Shown here one piece after another: positions 9,252-19,339 of a stretch of DNA of 64,000 nucleotides; within the stretch, counting starts at the first letter, position 1; the number at the start of each line of letters is the position of its first letter. Source of the stretch: Woeseiaceae bacterium (lineage in GTDB: Bacteria > Pseudomonadota > Gammaproteobacteria > Steroidobacterales > Woeseiaceae). A model generated the notes under the pieces. That model was not told where the DNA came from. It ran no database searches and saw only the letters and a program-made list of their open reading frames with translations. Location of the stretch: the NCBI GenBank assembly GCA_021773095.1, contig JAJFKR010000040.1:19440-83439 (forward strand), given 5' to 3'. Position numbers and translations under genes: made by a program.

Positions 9252-12200
9252 TTATTCGAAGGTCATTGTCAGATTCAGGAAGAATCGTCGACCGAGAGGA
9301 TCGTATTGCGATACCAGCAATGAGTTGCCCACCATCGTAAACTCGCCACCGGTCTGCACACGCGTCAACTGCGGCGGCTCCTGGTCAAACGCATTGGCAA
9401 CACCGCCAAGTATCCGCAGCCCGTTATCCATGTCGTACCCCACCGAGAAGGCGTGATACCAGATGTCGTCCGTACCCAGTACCGCATCGTAGGTTACTCC
9501 CCGGTAGGTTACGAAGTTCTGCCCGAATTCCTCTTCGTTTGAGGATGAGCCGACAAAATTCGCCCCCCAGAAAAATGTCCAGTTATCCCGCTCCAATGTT
9601 ACCCGGGTTTCACCGACCCATTCTGGATCGCCAACCAGTCCATTGAAATCCTGAGAGGTATCTTCAAACAGTGCCTGGATATCTTCGATCTGCTTGGTTG
9701 CGTCTAATTCAATCTTCAGATCACCCCACGGCAAATCCGTGCTGTATCGAGCCTGAAAATCGAAACCGCGATTCACCTGTGATGCAATGTTGATAAAGCT
9801 ATCTTTAACGTTGTCGATGCCAAAATTGATTCCGGTGCGGTCGAATAAGCCACACAACGGCTCCGTATTACCGAACGCAAAACCGAAGTCCGACTCATAA
9901 CAACTCGCAATGATCTGAGCGCCGCCTATTTGATCGACTTCATTCTTGACCTCAATATCAAAGTAATCGACGGAAAGGCTAAAGTCTGCAAACGAAGGTT
10001 GCCAGATCAGACCGACCATTGTTGAATCGGAGGTTTCTGCTTCCAAAACACCCGCTCCGCCGCCGGTAAATACCGTCGGCGTAACCGTGCCGCCCGTGTA
10101 GTCGGGCGGCAGATTGGCCGGATCGGCCGCACAGTTTGCATGGGTATTGGACGATATAACGCCGTCAATGAAGTTCTGCTCGTAATTTCGGCACGGATCC
10201 GAGCGCTGGCTGATTGAACTGGTCTGATCCGCCAGGAATAACTCGAAAAGTGCGGGCGTACGGAACGATGTGCCCTGATTCGCCCTGAATCTCAATGATG
10301 GCAAAATCTGCCAGTTCAAACCCGCCTTCCACGTGGTGTCATCACCGAAGGAGTCCACATCCGTGTAGCGCGCCGATACGTTGAATGTGAGATTCTCGAT
10401 TCCGGGTCTGTCCGATATGAGCGGCACATCGAATTCGGCGAACACTGCGACCGTACTATCGTCACCCGTGGTAATTCCTGCCGCGTCGTCCAGCCATGAG
10501 TTGTTCTCTTCGCCCTCGGGCTTGGACGGGTCGAAGGTAATCAGTCCCGGCGTATCCGTGATTTCGTCTTCACGATAATGGAAGCCTACCGCAAGGCTCA
10601 GGGGACCGGCTGGCAGCTCATAAGCTTCACCGGTAACAAAACCCTCAACGGACCACTGGTCGTACTCCGTCGTGCCGGTCTCGACGCCAAACAGGAAGGC
10701 CCGAACGTCGTTGGAAATATTGCCACGCAGCAACTCCGGATCGAACCAGGGCACGTCCACACAGGCCGCTCCACGGTTCGAGCTCACGGTTCCGACACAG
10801 GAACCGGTAGCAAAGTTGTTATCGAAAATTGAATCGGCATAGATTCGGTCATCGGTATAACTGGCGTCCGAATTGCTGATCTGGAATGAAAGATCCCAAT
10901 CCCAGTTGTCAGTGAGGCTGCCCCGCAAACCAGCAACAAAGCGCGTGTAGTCGATCTCCGCCGACGAATCGTTGTGATCCGTGATGGCGGTCGGGCTAAA
11001 CCACTGGTCTCCGAACCAGCCGGCAGCAGCGCTCAGGGAGCTGCCACCACCGGGAACTCCGGTACCGAGTTCAGCGAAGCCAAAATCGCCGCTGTAGACG
11101 TAGCTCCAGTACTGTCGATAACCATCCGACTCCGTCTCGCGGCGGTTGAACAACACTTCCGTGTAGGCCGTCACGCTGTCCGACAGCTCATATTCGCCCT
11201 CTGCGTAAACCGTGATCAGTTCCGTTTGCGGATTCAGCGACTCGTTGTTCTGGAAGGGGTGGTCGTCGTTGGTAATCCCGTCAGTCAGCGGATCATAGGC
11301 AACCGGAAAAAACCCGGCTGGCGATGTCAGTTGTCCCGCAGTCGTCGGTGGCGCATAACCGGGTATGAACTGGGCAAGGTTCTCATTGTCGTAGCTGAAC
11401 TGCGACAGCAGCGAAGCCGGTCTTGGACCCGGAATATTGCTGGGAGACGAATAGTCGTAAATCCAGACATGCCCCCAGGTCAGGTCCTCGCAGGCGCGCT
11501 CGCCAGTACGTGGATCGACAATATCCGCCCGTTCGCCGGTGGTTTGATCGAATATGAATTGATTACCGCAGGTGAAGTAGTCTCGATCACCGCGGCGCAA
11601 ATGCTCGCGCTTGTTGTAATCGGCTGTGACGCGGAAGTTACCGCGCTCGAACGTCTTTCCCCACGAACCGGTCGCGCGAAACTCCTCTCCACCGGTTTCA
11701 GTCGGCAAAGACGAAAAGACGTCGAAAGTCGCACCGTCTTCTTTCCGGGTAATGATGTTCACGACGCCGGCGACTGCGTCGGACCCGTAAATTGAAGACG
11801 CGCCATCCTTGAGTATCTCTACCCTTTCAATCGTCGCCAGCGGCAGGACATTAAGGTCAAATGACGATACGCCACCTTTAATGCCGGACGGTCCGGCACG
11901 TCTGCCGTTCAGCAATACCAGCGTACGATTCGCACCGAGCCCGCGCAACGAAATCGTCGATGCGCCGAGACCACCATTTTGCACGAATTGGAACGAAGTC
12001 GCAGAGGTCACCTGTGGCGATCCCAGCGCAACAGTGTTGGTCTGCAGCAACTGACCGACATTGGCAATACCGGCAATCGAGGCCTCCTCGACATCGATAA
12101 CATCCAACTGTGTCGAGCTGGTAAATGCATCCTTTCGAATACGCGAACCGGTAGTGACGATCTCCTCAATCGTGTCCTCTTCATTCAGTGATTCTTCAAT

Positions 12201-12290
12201 CTGTCCCTGAGCGAGTGACTGCGTACTCGCGCACAAAGCACTCGCCGCAAGAACTGAACTGATAGCCGTGGCTAATGGTGTTTTTCTCAT
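9252..12290 (-). CDS. TonB-dependent receptor
   Basis: 1012 aa; signal peptide, plug ('IEEIVTTGSRIRKDAF', 'GLGANRTLVLLNGRRAG', 'DGASSIYGSDAVAGVVNIIT') and C-terminal beta-barrel ending 'DPLGRRFFLNLTMTFE'. Confidence 0.96.
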   Translation of the reverse strand: MRKTPLATAISSVLAASALCASTQSLAQGQIEESLNEEDTIEEIVTTGSRIRKDAFTSSTQLDVIDVEEASIAGIANVGQLLQTNTVALGSPQVTSATSFQFVQNGGLGASTISLRGLGANRTLVLLNGRRAGPSGIKGGVSSFDLNVLPLATIERVEILKDGASSIYGSDAVAGVVNIITRKEDGATFDVFSSLPTETGGEEFRATGSWGKTFERGNFRVTADYNKREHLRRGDRDYFTCGNQFIFDQTTGERADIVDPRTGERACEDLTWGHVWIYDYSSPSNIPGPRPASLLSQFSYDNENLAQFIPGYAPPTTAGQLTSPAGFFPVAYDPLTDGITNDDHPFQNNESLNPQTELITVYAEGEYELSDSVTAYTEVLFNRRETESDGYRQYWSYVYSGDFGFAELGTGVPGGGSSLSAAAGWFGDQWFSPTAITDHNDSSAEIDYTRFVAGLRGSLTDNWDWDLSFQISNSDASYTDDRIYADSIFDNNFATGSCVGTVSSNRGAACVDVPWFDPELLRGNISNDVRAFLFGVETGTTEYDQWSVEGFVTGEAYELPAGPLSLAVGFHYREDEITDTPGLITFDPSKPEGEENNSWLDDAAGITTGDDSTVAVFAEFDVPLISDRPGIENLTFNVSARYTDVDSFGDDTTWKAGLNWQILPSLRFRANQGTSFRTPALFELFLADQTSSISQRSDPCRNYEQNFIDGVISSNTHANCAADPANLPPDYTGGTVTPTVFTGGGAGVLEAETSDSTMVGLIWQPSFADFSLSVDYFDIEVKNEVDQIGGAQIIASCYESDFGFAFGNTEPLCGLFDRTGINFGIDNVKDSFINIASQVNRGFDFQARYSTDLPWGDLKIELDATKQIEDIQALFEDTSQDFNGLVGDPEWVGETRVTLERDNWTFFWGANFVGSSSNEEEFGQNFVTYRGVTYDAVLGTDDIWYHAFSVGYDMDNGLRILGGVANAFDQEPPQLTRVQTGGEFTMVGNSLLVSQYDPLGRRFFLNLTMTFE

Positions 12291-12478
12291 GCTGCCGTTC
12301 CCCTATGACAAATACGGCGCGGATGCGCGCTGCGACTTACTCTTGTGGCATTTTCGCCATCTGTTGTTTTAAGTTGTTGCAGAATTACTGTCCCTGCAGC
12401 AACTTAGGCGAGTAAATCATATGTTCGCAGCATGAAGCAAAAACTTTAGCTTTGTGATGTCACTCTGTAACTTAAGCA

Positions 12479-12501
12479 CAGGTACACAGGGCTTGTACCT
12501 G
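12479..12501. repeat. Short inverted repeat between the two receptor genes
   Basis: CAGGTACA-CAGGGCT-TGTACCTG; TGTACCT also occurs at about 12663 and 12699. Confidence 0.5.
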
Positions 12502-12742
12502 CACTGGCTGTATCCATTGGCTGGGGCCATCTGGAGCATCACAGAGCGAGGATCTTGATCATTTAGGGAACCTGGTCCATCATCTTCGCGGCACGGGCTC
12601 CCACAATATTTTCGCGCGTCGATCGGCCCGGTTCCTGGCCGGTTTTGATGCGGACACGTGCATGTACCTGCGCTTACAGGCTTAGCTGTACGATTGATGT
12701 ACCTTTTTCAAAACGATTGCAGCACCGATCGATTCCCCAAAT

Positions 12743-12770
12743 GTTTGTGCCGGCAAAAGCCGGCACAAAC
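12743..12770. terminator. Hairpin downstream of TonB-dependent receptor 2
   Basis: GTTTGTGCCGGC-AAAA-GCCGGCACAAAC; near-identical to 9202-9229, with the same flank AGTCTAACTGAT(T/A)AACGAT. Confidence 0.7.
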
Positions 12771-12792
12771 AGTCTAACTGATAAACGATTTC

Positions 12793-15700
12793 TTATTCGT
12801 AAGTCATCGTCACATTCAGGAAGAAACGACGTCCCAGCGGATCATATTGCGAAGCAACCAATGCGTTACCTGCCAGGTTGAATTCACCACCCGTCTGTGG
12901 AAGTGTCAGTTGCGGCGGCTGCTTATCGGTAGCGTTTGCGACACCCAGGCGGACAATCAGCCCGCCGTCAGTTTCATAGGACGTGGAAAATGCATGTATC
13001 CATCGTGCCTCGGTGCCCAAAACTGCAGTGTAGTTGACACCCCGAACTGTAACAAAAGGCACGCCGTTCGCGTCGAATTGGCCAAACTCATCAGCACTCG
13101 AAGATGTGCCTATGTAATTCGTTCCCCAAAAGAATGACCAGGGCCCCCGTTCCAAGGTGACCTTAGATTCACCAACCCACTCCGGATCACCAACCTGGCC
13201 ATTGAAATCCTCGGCCGTATCTTCAAACAGAGCCTGAAAATCCTCGACCTGAAGCGTGGCATTGAGATCAAAGGTCAAATGACCGATACCGGTTTCGAGT
13301 CCATAGCGCGCGGCGAAGTCGTAACCACGATTCCGTTGTGAAGCGATATTGATGAAGCTGTCGCGTACGTTATCGATACCCTGGCCAACACCGCTGCGAT
13401 CAAACAGTGAGCACAACGGATCGGTATTACCGAAAGCAAAGCCGAAGTCCGACTCATAGCAGAGGCTGATGATGCGAGCCCCGCCAACCTGATCGACCTC
13501 GTCTTTTACCTCGATATCGAAGTAATCAACGGAAACGCTTAGGTCGGCAAATGCTGGTTGCCAGACAAAACCGAGGGTTCTCGATTCTGACGTTTCAGCT
13601 TTCAGTACGCCAAATCCACCCGTCGTAAATACCGACGGTGTGACCGAACCACCCGGCCAGGTGGGTCCCAAATTGGCCGGATCTGCCAGGCAATTCGCGT
13701 GCACAGTCGGCGATATAAGACCGGACGCGAGGGCACTATCTACCGCTATACAGGGATCTGAGCCCTGCGGAATGCTGCTACTCTGGTCGGCCAGAAACAA
13801 CTCGAACAATGCGGGTGAACGAAAGGAGGTACCTTTGTTTGCCCTGATACGGAAAGAGTCGGATATCTGCCAGTTCAAGCCCGCTTTCCAGGTCGTATCA
13901 GACCCGAACGAATCGACATCCGTATAACGCGCCGAAGCATTGATTGTCACGCTTTTGGCCGCCGGCAGGTCGGTCCACAATGGCGCGTCTACCTCGGCAA
14001 AAAACGCTACCGTGCTGTCATCGCCGGCCGTTATGCCCGCGGCATCACCAAAGAAAACATTGCCCGCCCGGGTGGCTTCTCCCGGTGTGTCATTGATTTC
14101 ATCTTCCCGGTAGTGAAATCCAGCTGCGACGCCCACCGAGCCGGCCGGTAGTTCAAACGCCTCGCCCGTGACAAACCCGTCCACAGAAAGCTGTGTGTAT
14201 TCGGTATTGCCAACATCAACGCCGAACAGAAATTCGGCTACGTCCGGCGAGACTTCGCCAGCGAGAAGATTCGGATCAAGCCACGGCACGTCAACACACG
14301 CAGCGCCGCGGACCGAGCTCACCTCCCCTACACATGATCCGGTCCCAAAATTGAAGTCGAAGATAGAGTCGGCGTATGTTATTTCTTCTGCGTAGTCACC
14401 ATCGGACTTGCTGTACTGCAATGCAAAATCCCATTCCCAGTTCTCGCTGAGATCGCCGCGCAAACCTGCAACAAAGCGTTGGTAGTCAACCTGAACATCA
14501 GTATCTGCGAAATCCGTAATCGCCGTCGGGCTATACCATTGTTCACCTGTCCAGCCGGCCGCCGCACTTAACGAGCTACCACCACCGGGAACTCCGGTTC
14601 CCAGTTCAGCAAATCCGAAGTCACCACTGTAAATATAGCTCCAGTACTGGCGATAGTTGTCGGCCTCGGTATCACGTCGATTCAACAACACCTCACCGTA
14701 CACAGTCAGGTTGTCAGTCAACTCGTATTCACCCTCGGCATAGAGTGTGAACAACTCCTGCTTGGGATTGAGCGACTGCTTTTGTTGAAAATCGTGGTCA
14801 TCGTTCGCAACCGCATCGGTCAAGCGATTATAATTAACCGGGAAGAAATTACCCGGCTGCCGCAAAGAACCAGCATCGGTTGCCGGTCCGAAACCCGGAA
14901 TGTGCTGTGCCAGATTTTCGCCCGGGTAGCTGTACTGGGCCAAAGTTGCACGACCACCGTTAAACGGTACGTTCGAGCCGGCGGCGTAGTCATATACCCA
15001 TACGTGCCCCCAGGTCAGGTCGTCACAGTGAAATTCACCCGTGCGAGGGTCTACGTTATCCGCGCGTGCGCCGGTTTGCTGATCGAAAATGAGTTCGTTA
15101 CCGCATGAGAAGTAGTCGCGGTCGCCGCGCCGCAAGTGATCTCTTTTATTGTAATCGGCTGTTACCCGGAAATTGCCGCGATCAAACGTCTTTCCCCAGG
15201 AGGCCGTAATTCTGCTTTCCTCACCGCCACTATCGCCGGGCAAAGAGACGAAAGCGTCGAAGGTGGCACCGTCTTCCTTCTTGGTGATGATATTGACCAC
15301 ACCAGCGACCGCATCCGAACCATAAATCGAAGAAGCGCCATCCTTGAGGATTTCGACACGTTGAACTGCAGCCAGCGGCAGGACGTTCAAATCGAATGAC
15401 GACGTAGCGCCCTTGATTCCGGCGGGACCGGCACGACGACCATTTAGTAATACCAGCGTACGGTTGGCACCCAGACCACGCAGCGAAATGGTGTTAGCAC
15501 CAAGGCCGCCATTTTCCACAAATTGGAATGATGTCGCCGCGGTTACCTGCGGTGATCCCAGCGCAGCAGTGTTGGTCTGCAACAGCTGCCCCACATTGGC
15601 GATACCCACAATGGACGCCTCATCGACATCGATAACGTCCATCGGTGTAGAGCTCGTGAATACGTCTTTTCGAATTCGTGACCCCGTAGTGATAACTTCC

Positions 15701-15825
15701 TCAATGGGCCTGCCTTCGTCCAGGAGATCCTCATCCTGCTGCTGTGCGAGAACGGGTGCAGTGGCACAAAGTGCGCTTGCGGCAAGAACAGAACTGATAG
15801 CGCTGGCTAGTGGTGTCTTTTTCAT
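12793..15825 (-). CDS. TonB-dependent receptor, close paralogue of 9252..12290
   Basis: Plug and barrel motifs nearly co-linear with the first receptor; likely start MKKTPLASAISSVLAASALCA at 15825 (ORF opens at 15885). Confidence 0.96.
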   Translation of the reverse strand: MKKTPLASAISSVLAASALCATAPVLAQQQDEDLLDEGRPIEEVITTGSRIRKDVFTSSTPMDVIDVDEASIVGIANVGQLLQTNTAALGSPQVTAATSFQFVENGGLGANTISLRGLGANRTLVLLNGRRAGPAGIKGATSSFDLNVLPLAAVQRVEILKDGASSIYGSDAVAGVVNIITKKEDGATFDAFVSLPGDSGGEESRITASWGKTFDRGNFRVTADYNKRDHLRRGDRDYFSCGNELIFDQQTGARADNVDPRTGEFHCDDLTWGHVWVYDYAAGSNVPFNGGRATLAQYSYPGENLAQHIPGFGPATDAGSLRQPGNFFPVNYNRLTDAVANDDHDFQQKQSLNPKQELFTLYAEGEYELTDNLTVYGEVLLNRRDTEADNYRQYWSYIYSGDFGFAELGTGVPGGGSSLSAAAGWTGEQWYSPTAITDFADTDVQVDYQRFVAGLRGDLSENWEWDFALQYSKSDGDYAEEITYADSIFDFNFGTGSCVGEVSSVRGAACVDVPWLDPNLLAGEVSPDVAEFLFGVDVGNTEYTQLSVDGFVTGEAFELPAGSVGVAAGFHYREDEINDTPGEATRAGNVFFGDAAGITAGDDSTVAFFAEVDAPLWTDLPAAKSVTINASARYTDVDSFGSDTTWKAGLNWQISDSFRIRANKGTSFRSPALFELFLADQSSSIPQGSDPCIAVDSALASGLISPTVHANCLADPANLGPTWPGGSVTPSVFTTGGFGVLKAETSESRTLGFVWQPAFADLSVSVDYFDIEVKDEVDQVGGARIISLCYESDFGFAFGNTDPLCSLFDRSGVGQGIDNVRDSFINIASQRNRGYDFAARYGLETGIGHLTFDLNATLQVEDFQALFEDTAEDFNGQVGDPEWVGESKVTLERGPWSFFWGTNYIGTSSSADEFGQFDANGVPFVTVRGVNYTAVLGTEARWIHAFSTSYETDGGLIVRLGVANATDKQPPQLTLPQTGGEFNLAGNALVASQYDPLGRRFFLNVTMTYE

Positions 15826-15940
15826 ATTGCCCAATTTCCTTTCGGCGGTGATTACCGCGCCGCCCCGAGACCAGTCGGAAGACACAGCAGAATCAAAATA
15901 TGGAGTTGTTGCTATTTAGCCGCAGTTAGCGACTTGCTCG

Positions 15941-15979
15941 GAGTAGATCATAGCTATCGTAGAAAGTTCAAAGAACTTT
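15941..15979. promoter_or_regulatory. Candidate promoter/operator in the divergent receptor-halogenase intergenic region
   Basis: GAGTAGATCATA (15941-15952, reads TATGATCTACTC on the minus strand) also occurs upstream of receptor 1 as GAGTAAATCATA (12410-12421) at a similar distance from the start; plus palindrome AAAGTTC-AAA-GAACTTT (15963-15979). Confidence 0.45.
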
Positions 15980-16078
15980 TTGTTGTTTAGAGACGACATT
16001 TAACTTTATCGAATAAACAGGCACAACATAGGGTCACAGACAAGGTTAAAATGGCCGAAAACAATGGACTTGATTTTT

Positions 16079-17707
16079 ATGACCCCAAGAAAAATTACAA
16101 TTGTCGGTGGTGGCTCCTCCGGTTGGATGGCCGCGGCGTATCTGAACGCAGCGTTAAATCGAGGCGGTCAGGTCGCCGTCGATATAAGCCTGATTGAATC
16201 CCCGGACGTACCAAAAATCGGTGTCGGTGAGGCCACCGTACCGAGCATCAACCATATTCTCAGCGTCATCGGCATCGAAGAGCAGGAGTTTTTACGGCGA
16301 GTCGATGGCACATTCAAACAAGCCATCAAATACGTCAACTGGCTGCAGGACGACGACTCATCTTATTATCACCCATTCAATCGCTTTCGCGGCTCCCCGG
16401 TCGACCGTACCGGGATTGACTGGTTGTACAGCGACCGCTCCATTCCCTTTGCCAATACCGTATCGGCGCAACCTGCGCTGTGCGAGAAGAATATGGCGCC
16501 GCAAATGGCCGGGCGATGGGATTTCGGACCGCCACTCACTTACGCCTATCACATGAACGCGCTGAAATTCGCGGACTATCTGTGCGAATTATCGACCGCT
16601 CGTGGCGTGAAACATCATCTGGATCACGTCGTTGACGTTGAAATGACCGAATCCGGCGATATTGCAGCCGTCATCAGCAAAGGTGGCTTGCGACTCGAGG
16701 CCGATCTTTTCATCGACTGCACCGGCTTTGCGGCCTTGCTGATCGAGAAAAAACTCGGTGTGGAGTGGGTCGACTGTTCACAATGGCTGCTGTGCGACCG
16801 TGCGGTCACCATGCACGTGCCCTACGACCTTCATTACCCGGGCCATGTTCGCCCCTATACAACGGCAACCGCATTGTCGGCGGGCTGGGTCTGGGAAATA
16901 CCGTTGCAGGGCAAACGATCGCTGGGCTACGTACATTCCGGCGCCTACATCAGCGAGGATAACGCTGAGCAGGAATTGCGCCGTTTCGAGGGTGCGCACG
17001 CGGCGGAGCTGGCGACGCGCATCGTACCTTTCAAGGTCGGTCACAGAGCCAAGTCCTGGGTCAGGAACTGTATTGCGATAGGCCTGTCGGCTAATTTCAT
17101 CGAACCGCTGGAATCCACGGGTCTGTATCTCAGCGATCTCGCAACGGTCATGCTAAGAGAGCATTTTCCGTACGGTGATGATATGGCGCCACTCGCTTTC
17201 CGGTTTAACCGCATAATGGCCAACCGCTTCTACGAGATTCTGGATTTCATTAACTTGCACTATTGTCTGAGCAAGCGCGAGGACACCGCATTTTGGAAAG
17301 AAATCCACAATCCCGAACGGATAACCGACCGGCTCAAGGCAAAGCTTGCCTACTGGCGACTCAAGCCGCCGTCGCCCACGGATTTCGAAGATCAGTTTTT
17401 TCCGGGCATGCCCGGGACACAGCTGCCTTCCGGCGGTTTTCCCGGTGATCATCGCAACCCGATCGATGCAGCCGGCGTATTTGGCGTCGATAGTCACGAA
17501 GCGATTCTTTATGGCATGGATTTCCTCCGGGAGGAATGTGCCGAGTGGTACGGTAAGGAGCGGCCACCCACTCAGGTAGCCGCGACTATTGCACGCCGCC
17601 TCGAAATGGCACCGCAAAAGTTACCGCCGCATGACTGGTGGTTGCAAAAAACAGTCGGCATGCAGGCTTATGCAAAGACGCCAGGGAAGGATCATGACAG
17701 GACGTAA
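16079..17707 (+). CDS. Flavin-dependent (tryptophan-type) halogenase 1
   Basis: 'GGGSSGWMAAAYLNAAL' flavin motif, 'VDGTFKQAIKYVNW' (aligns with PrnA Lys79), 'GWVWEIPLQ' (WxWxIP), 'FIEPLESTGLY' (aligns with PrnA Glu346). ORF opens at 16064. Confidence 0.94.
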   Translation: MTPRKITIVGGGSSGWMAAAYLNAALNRGGQVAVDISLIESPDVPKIGVGEATVPSINHILSVIGIEEQEFLRRVDGTFKQAIKYVNWLQDDDSSYYHPFNRFRGSPVDRTGIDWLYSDRSIPFANTVSAQPALCEKNMAPQMAGRWDFGPPLTYAYHMNALKFADYLCELSTARGVKHHLDHVVDVEMTESGDIAAVISKGGLRLEADLFIDCTGFAALLIEKKLGVEWVDCSQWLLCDRAVTMHVPYDLHYPGHVRPYTTATALSAGWVWEIPLQGKRSLGYVHSGAYISEDNAEQELRRFEGAHAAELATRIVPFKVGHRAKSWVRNCIAIGLSANFIEPLESTGLYLSDLATVMLREHFPYGDDMAPLAFRFNRIMANRFYEILDFINLHYCLSKREDTAFWKEIHNPERITDRLKAKLAYWRLKPPSPTDFEDQFFPGMPGTQLPSGGFPGDHRNPIDAAGVFGVDSHEAILYGMDFLREECAEWYGKERPPTQVAATIARRLEMAPQKLPPHDWWLQKTVGMQAYAKTPGKDHDRT

Positions 17708-17716
17708 CAGGGCCGT

Positions 17717-19339
17717 ATGAAAACGAAACGAGTGCTGATTGTTGGTGGTGGCTCATCGGGCTGGATGGCGGCGGCTTATCTGAATGCGGTTCTTAATCAC
17801 GGTGGGCGCAAAGTCGTCGATGTCACCCTGATCGAGTCTCCGGATGTACCGCGCATCGGCGTAGGCGAAGCGACCGTACCGAATATTCACCACATCCTCG
17901 ACGCCATCGGTATCGACGAAATAGAGTTCATGCGGCGTGTTGATGGGACCTTCAAGCAATCGATCCGTTACGTGAACTGGCTGCATAACAAAGGCGAATT
18001 TTATCATCATCCCTTCAGCCGCTTTCGCCCGAGTCCCATCGACTGGTCGGCCCATGACTGGCTGCGAAGTGACCGCTCCATCCCGTTTACGGAGACGGTG
18101 TCGATGCAGGCTATCATTTGCGAGCTGGGCCTCGCCCCCAAAATGTTCGGCGCCTGGGATATTGGGTCACCGCTAAGTTATGCGTTCCATATGAATGCCT
18201 TGAAGTTCGCGGACTATCTGACGGAATTGTCGACAGCCCGCGGAGTGAAGCACCGTATTGATCACGTTGTCGATGTCGATATGAAGGAGAACGGCGACAT
18301 AGCGGCCGTCAAAACAAAGTCCGGCCAACGACTCGAGGCCGACTTGTTTGTCGACTGCACTGGCTTCGCTGCGATCCTGATCGAGAAAAAACTGGGTGTT
18401 AAGTGGGTCGATTGCTCGCAATGGCTGCTATCGGATCGCGCCACAACGATGCACGTACCTTATGAGCACCATTATCCAGGGTTCGTGCGACCCTATACGA
18501 CCGCCAGCGCTTTATCCGCTGGCTGGGTCTGGGATATTCCGCTGCAGGGAAAACGCTCATTGGGCTATGTCCACTCCAGCGCATTTCTGAGCGACGAAGA
18601 CGCTGAACGTGAACTGCGGGCATTCGAAGGCGCCCACAGCGAATCTCTCGATTCTCGCATTGTTCGATTCAAGGTTGGCCATCGGGAAAAGCCCTGGGTA
18701 AAGAACTGCGTTGCCATTGGTCTTGCTGGTGGCTTCATCGAGCCACTGGAATCAACCGGGCTGTACCTGAGCGACCTTGCAACGATTATGTTGACCGAGC
18801 ATTTTCCGCGCGGTGACGATCTTGCGCCGATGGCCTATCGGTTTAATCGGGTAATGGCCAATCGATTTTATGAAATTCTTGATTTCATCAATATGCATTA
18901 CTGTCTGACCCGCCGTGATGACAGCGAGTTTTGGAGAGAAATACAACGCTCGGAACGAACCAACGACCGCCTGAAAGCCAAACTCGAGTTCTGGGCCGTC
19001 AAGCCGCCATCCGCGACAGATTTCGAAGATCAGTTTTTCCCGGGCATGCCGGATACTCCGCTACCCTCTGGTGACTTACCCGGTGATCATCGACCGCCGA
19101 TCGACACGGCTGGTCTGTGGAGTCATGAGAGCTATGAGGCGATTCTCTACGGCATGGATTTTCTAAGAACGGAGTGTGATGAGTGGTTTGGGAAAAACCG
19201 GCCCAAGCCACGTGTCCTGCCACATATTTATGACGCCCTTTCAAAGGCAGCCAAAAAAATACCACCACACGATGTGTGGTTGAAGAAAAAAGTTGGCATG
19301 CGGGATTACCCGACATCGCCAGGAGCGAAACGGCGATGA
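17717..19339 (+). CDS. Flavin-dependent (tryptophan-type) halogenase 2
   Basis: 'GGGSSGWMAAAYLNAVL', 'VDGTFKQSIRYVNW', 'GWVWDIPLQ', 'FIEPLESTGLY'; paralogue of halogenase 1. Confidence 0.94.
   Translation: MKTKRVLIVGGGSSGWMAAAYLNAVLNHGGRKVVDVTLIESPDVPRIGVGEATVPNIHHILDAIGIDEIEFMRRVDGTFKQSIRYVNWLHNKGEFYHHPFSRFRPSPIDWSAHDWLRSDRSIPFTETVSMQAIICELGLAPKMFGAWDIGSPLSYAFHMNALKFADYLTELSTARGVKHRIDHVVDVDMKENGDIAAVKTKSGQRLEADLFVDCTGFAAILIEKKLGVKWVDCSQWLLSDRATTMHVPYEHHYPGFVRPYTTASALSAGWVWDIPLQGKRSLGYVHSSAFLSDEDAERELRAFEGAHSESLDSRIVRFKVGHREKPWVKNCVAIGLAGGFIEPLESTGLYLSDLATIMLTEHFPRGDDLAPMAYRFNRVMANRFYEILDFINMHYCLTRRDDSEFWREIQRSERTNDRLKAKLEFWAVKPPSATDFEDQFFPGMPDTPLPSGDLPGDHRPPIDTAGLWSHESYEAILYGMDFLRTECDEWFGKNRPKPRVLPHIYDALSKAAKKIPPHDVWLKKKVGMRDYPTSPGAKRR

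Noticed and set aside
10974-11795. 273 aa plus-strand ORF inside the first TonB receptor
   Set aside because: Antisense to a well-supported receptor gene, with no recognisable domain.
12645-12881. 78 aa ORF near the halogenase cluster considered as a precursor peptide
   Set aside because: It overlaps the receptor terminator hairpin and 3' coding region and has no leader/core organisation or clear ribosome-binding site.
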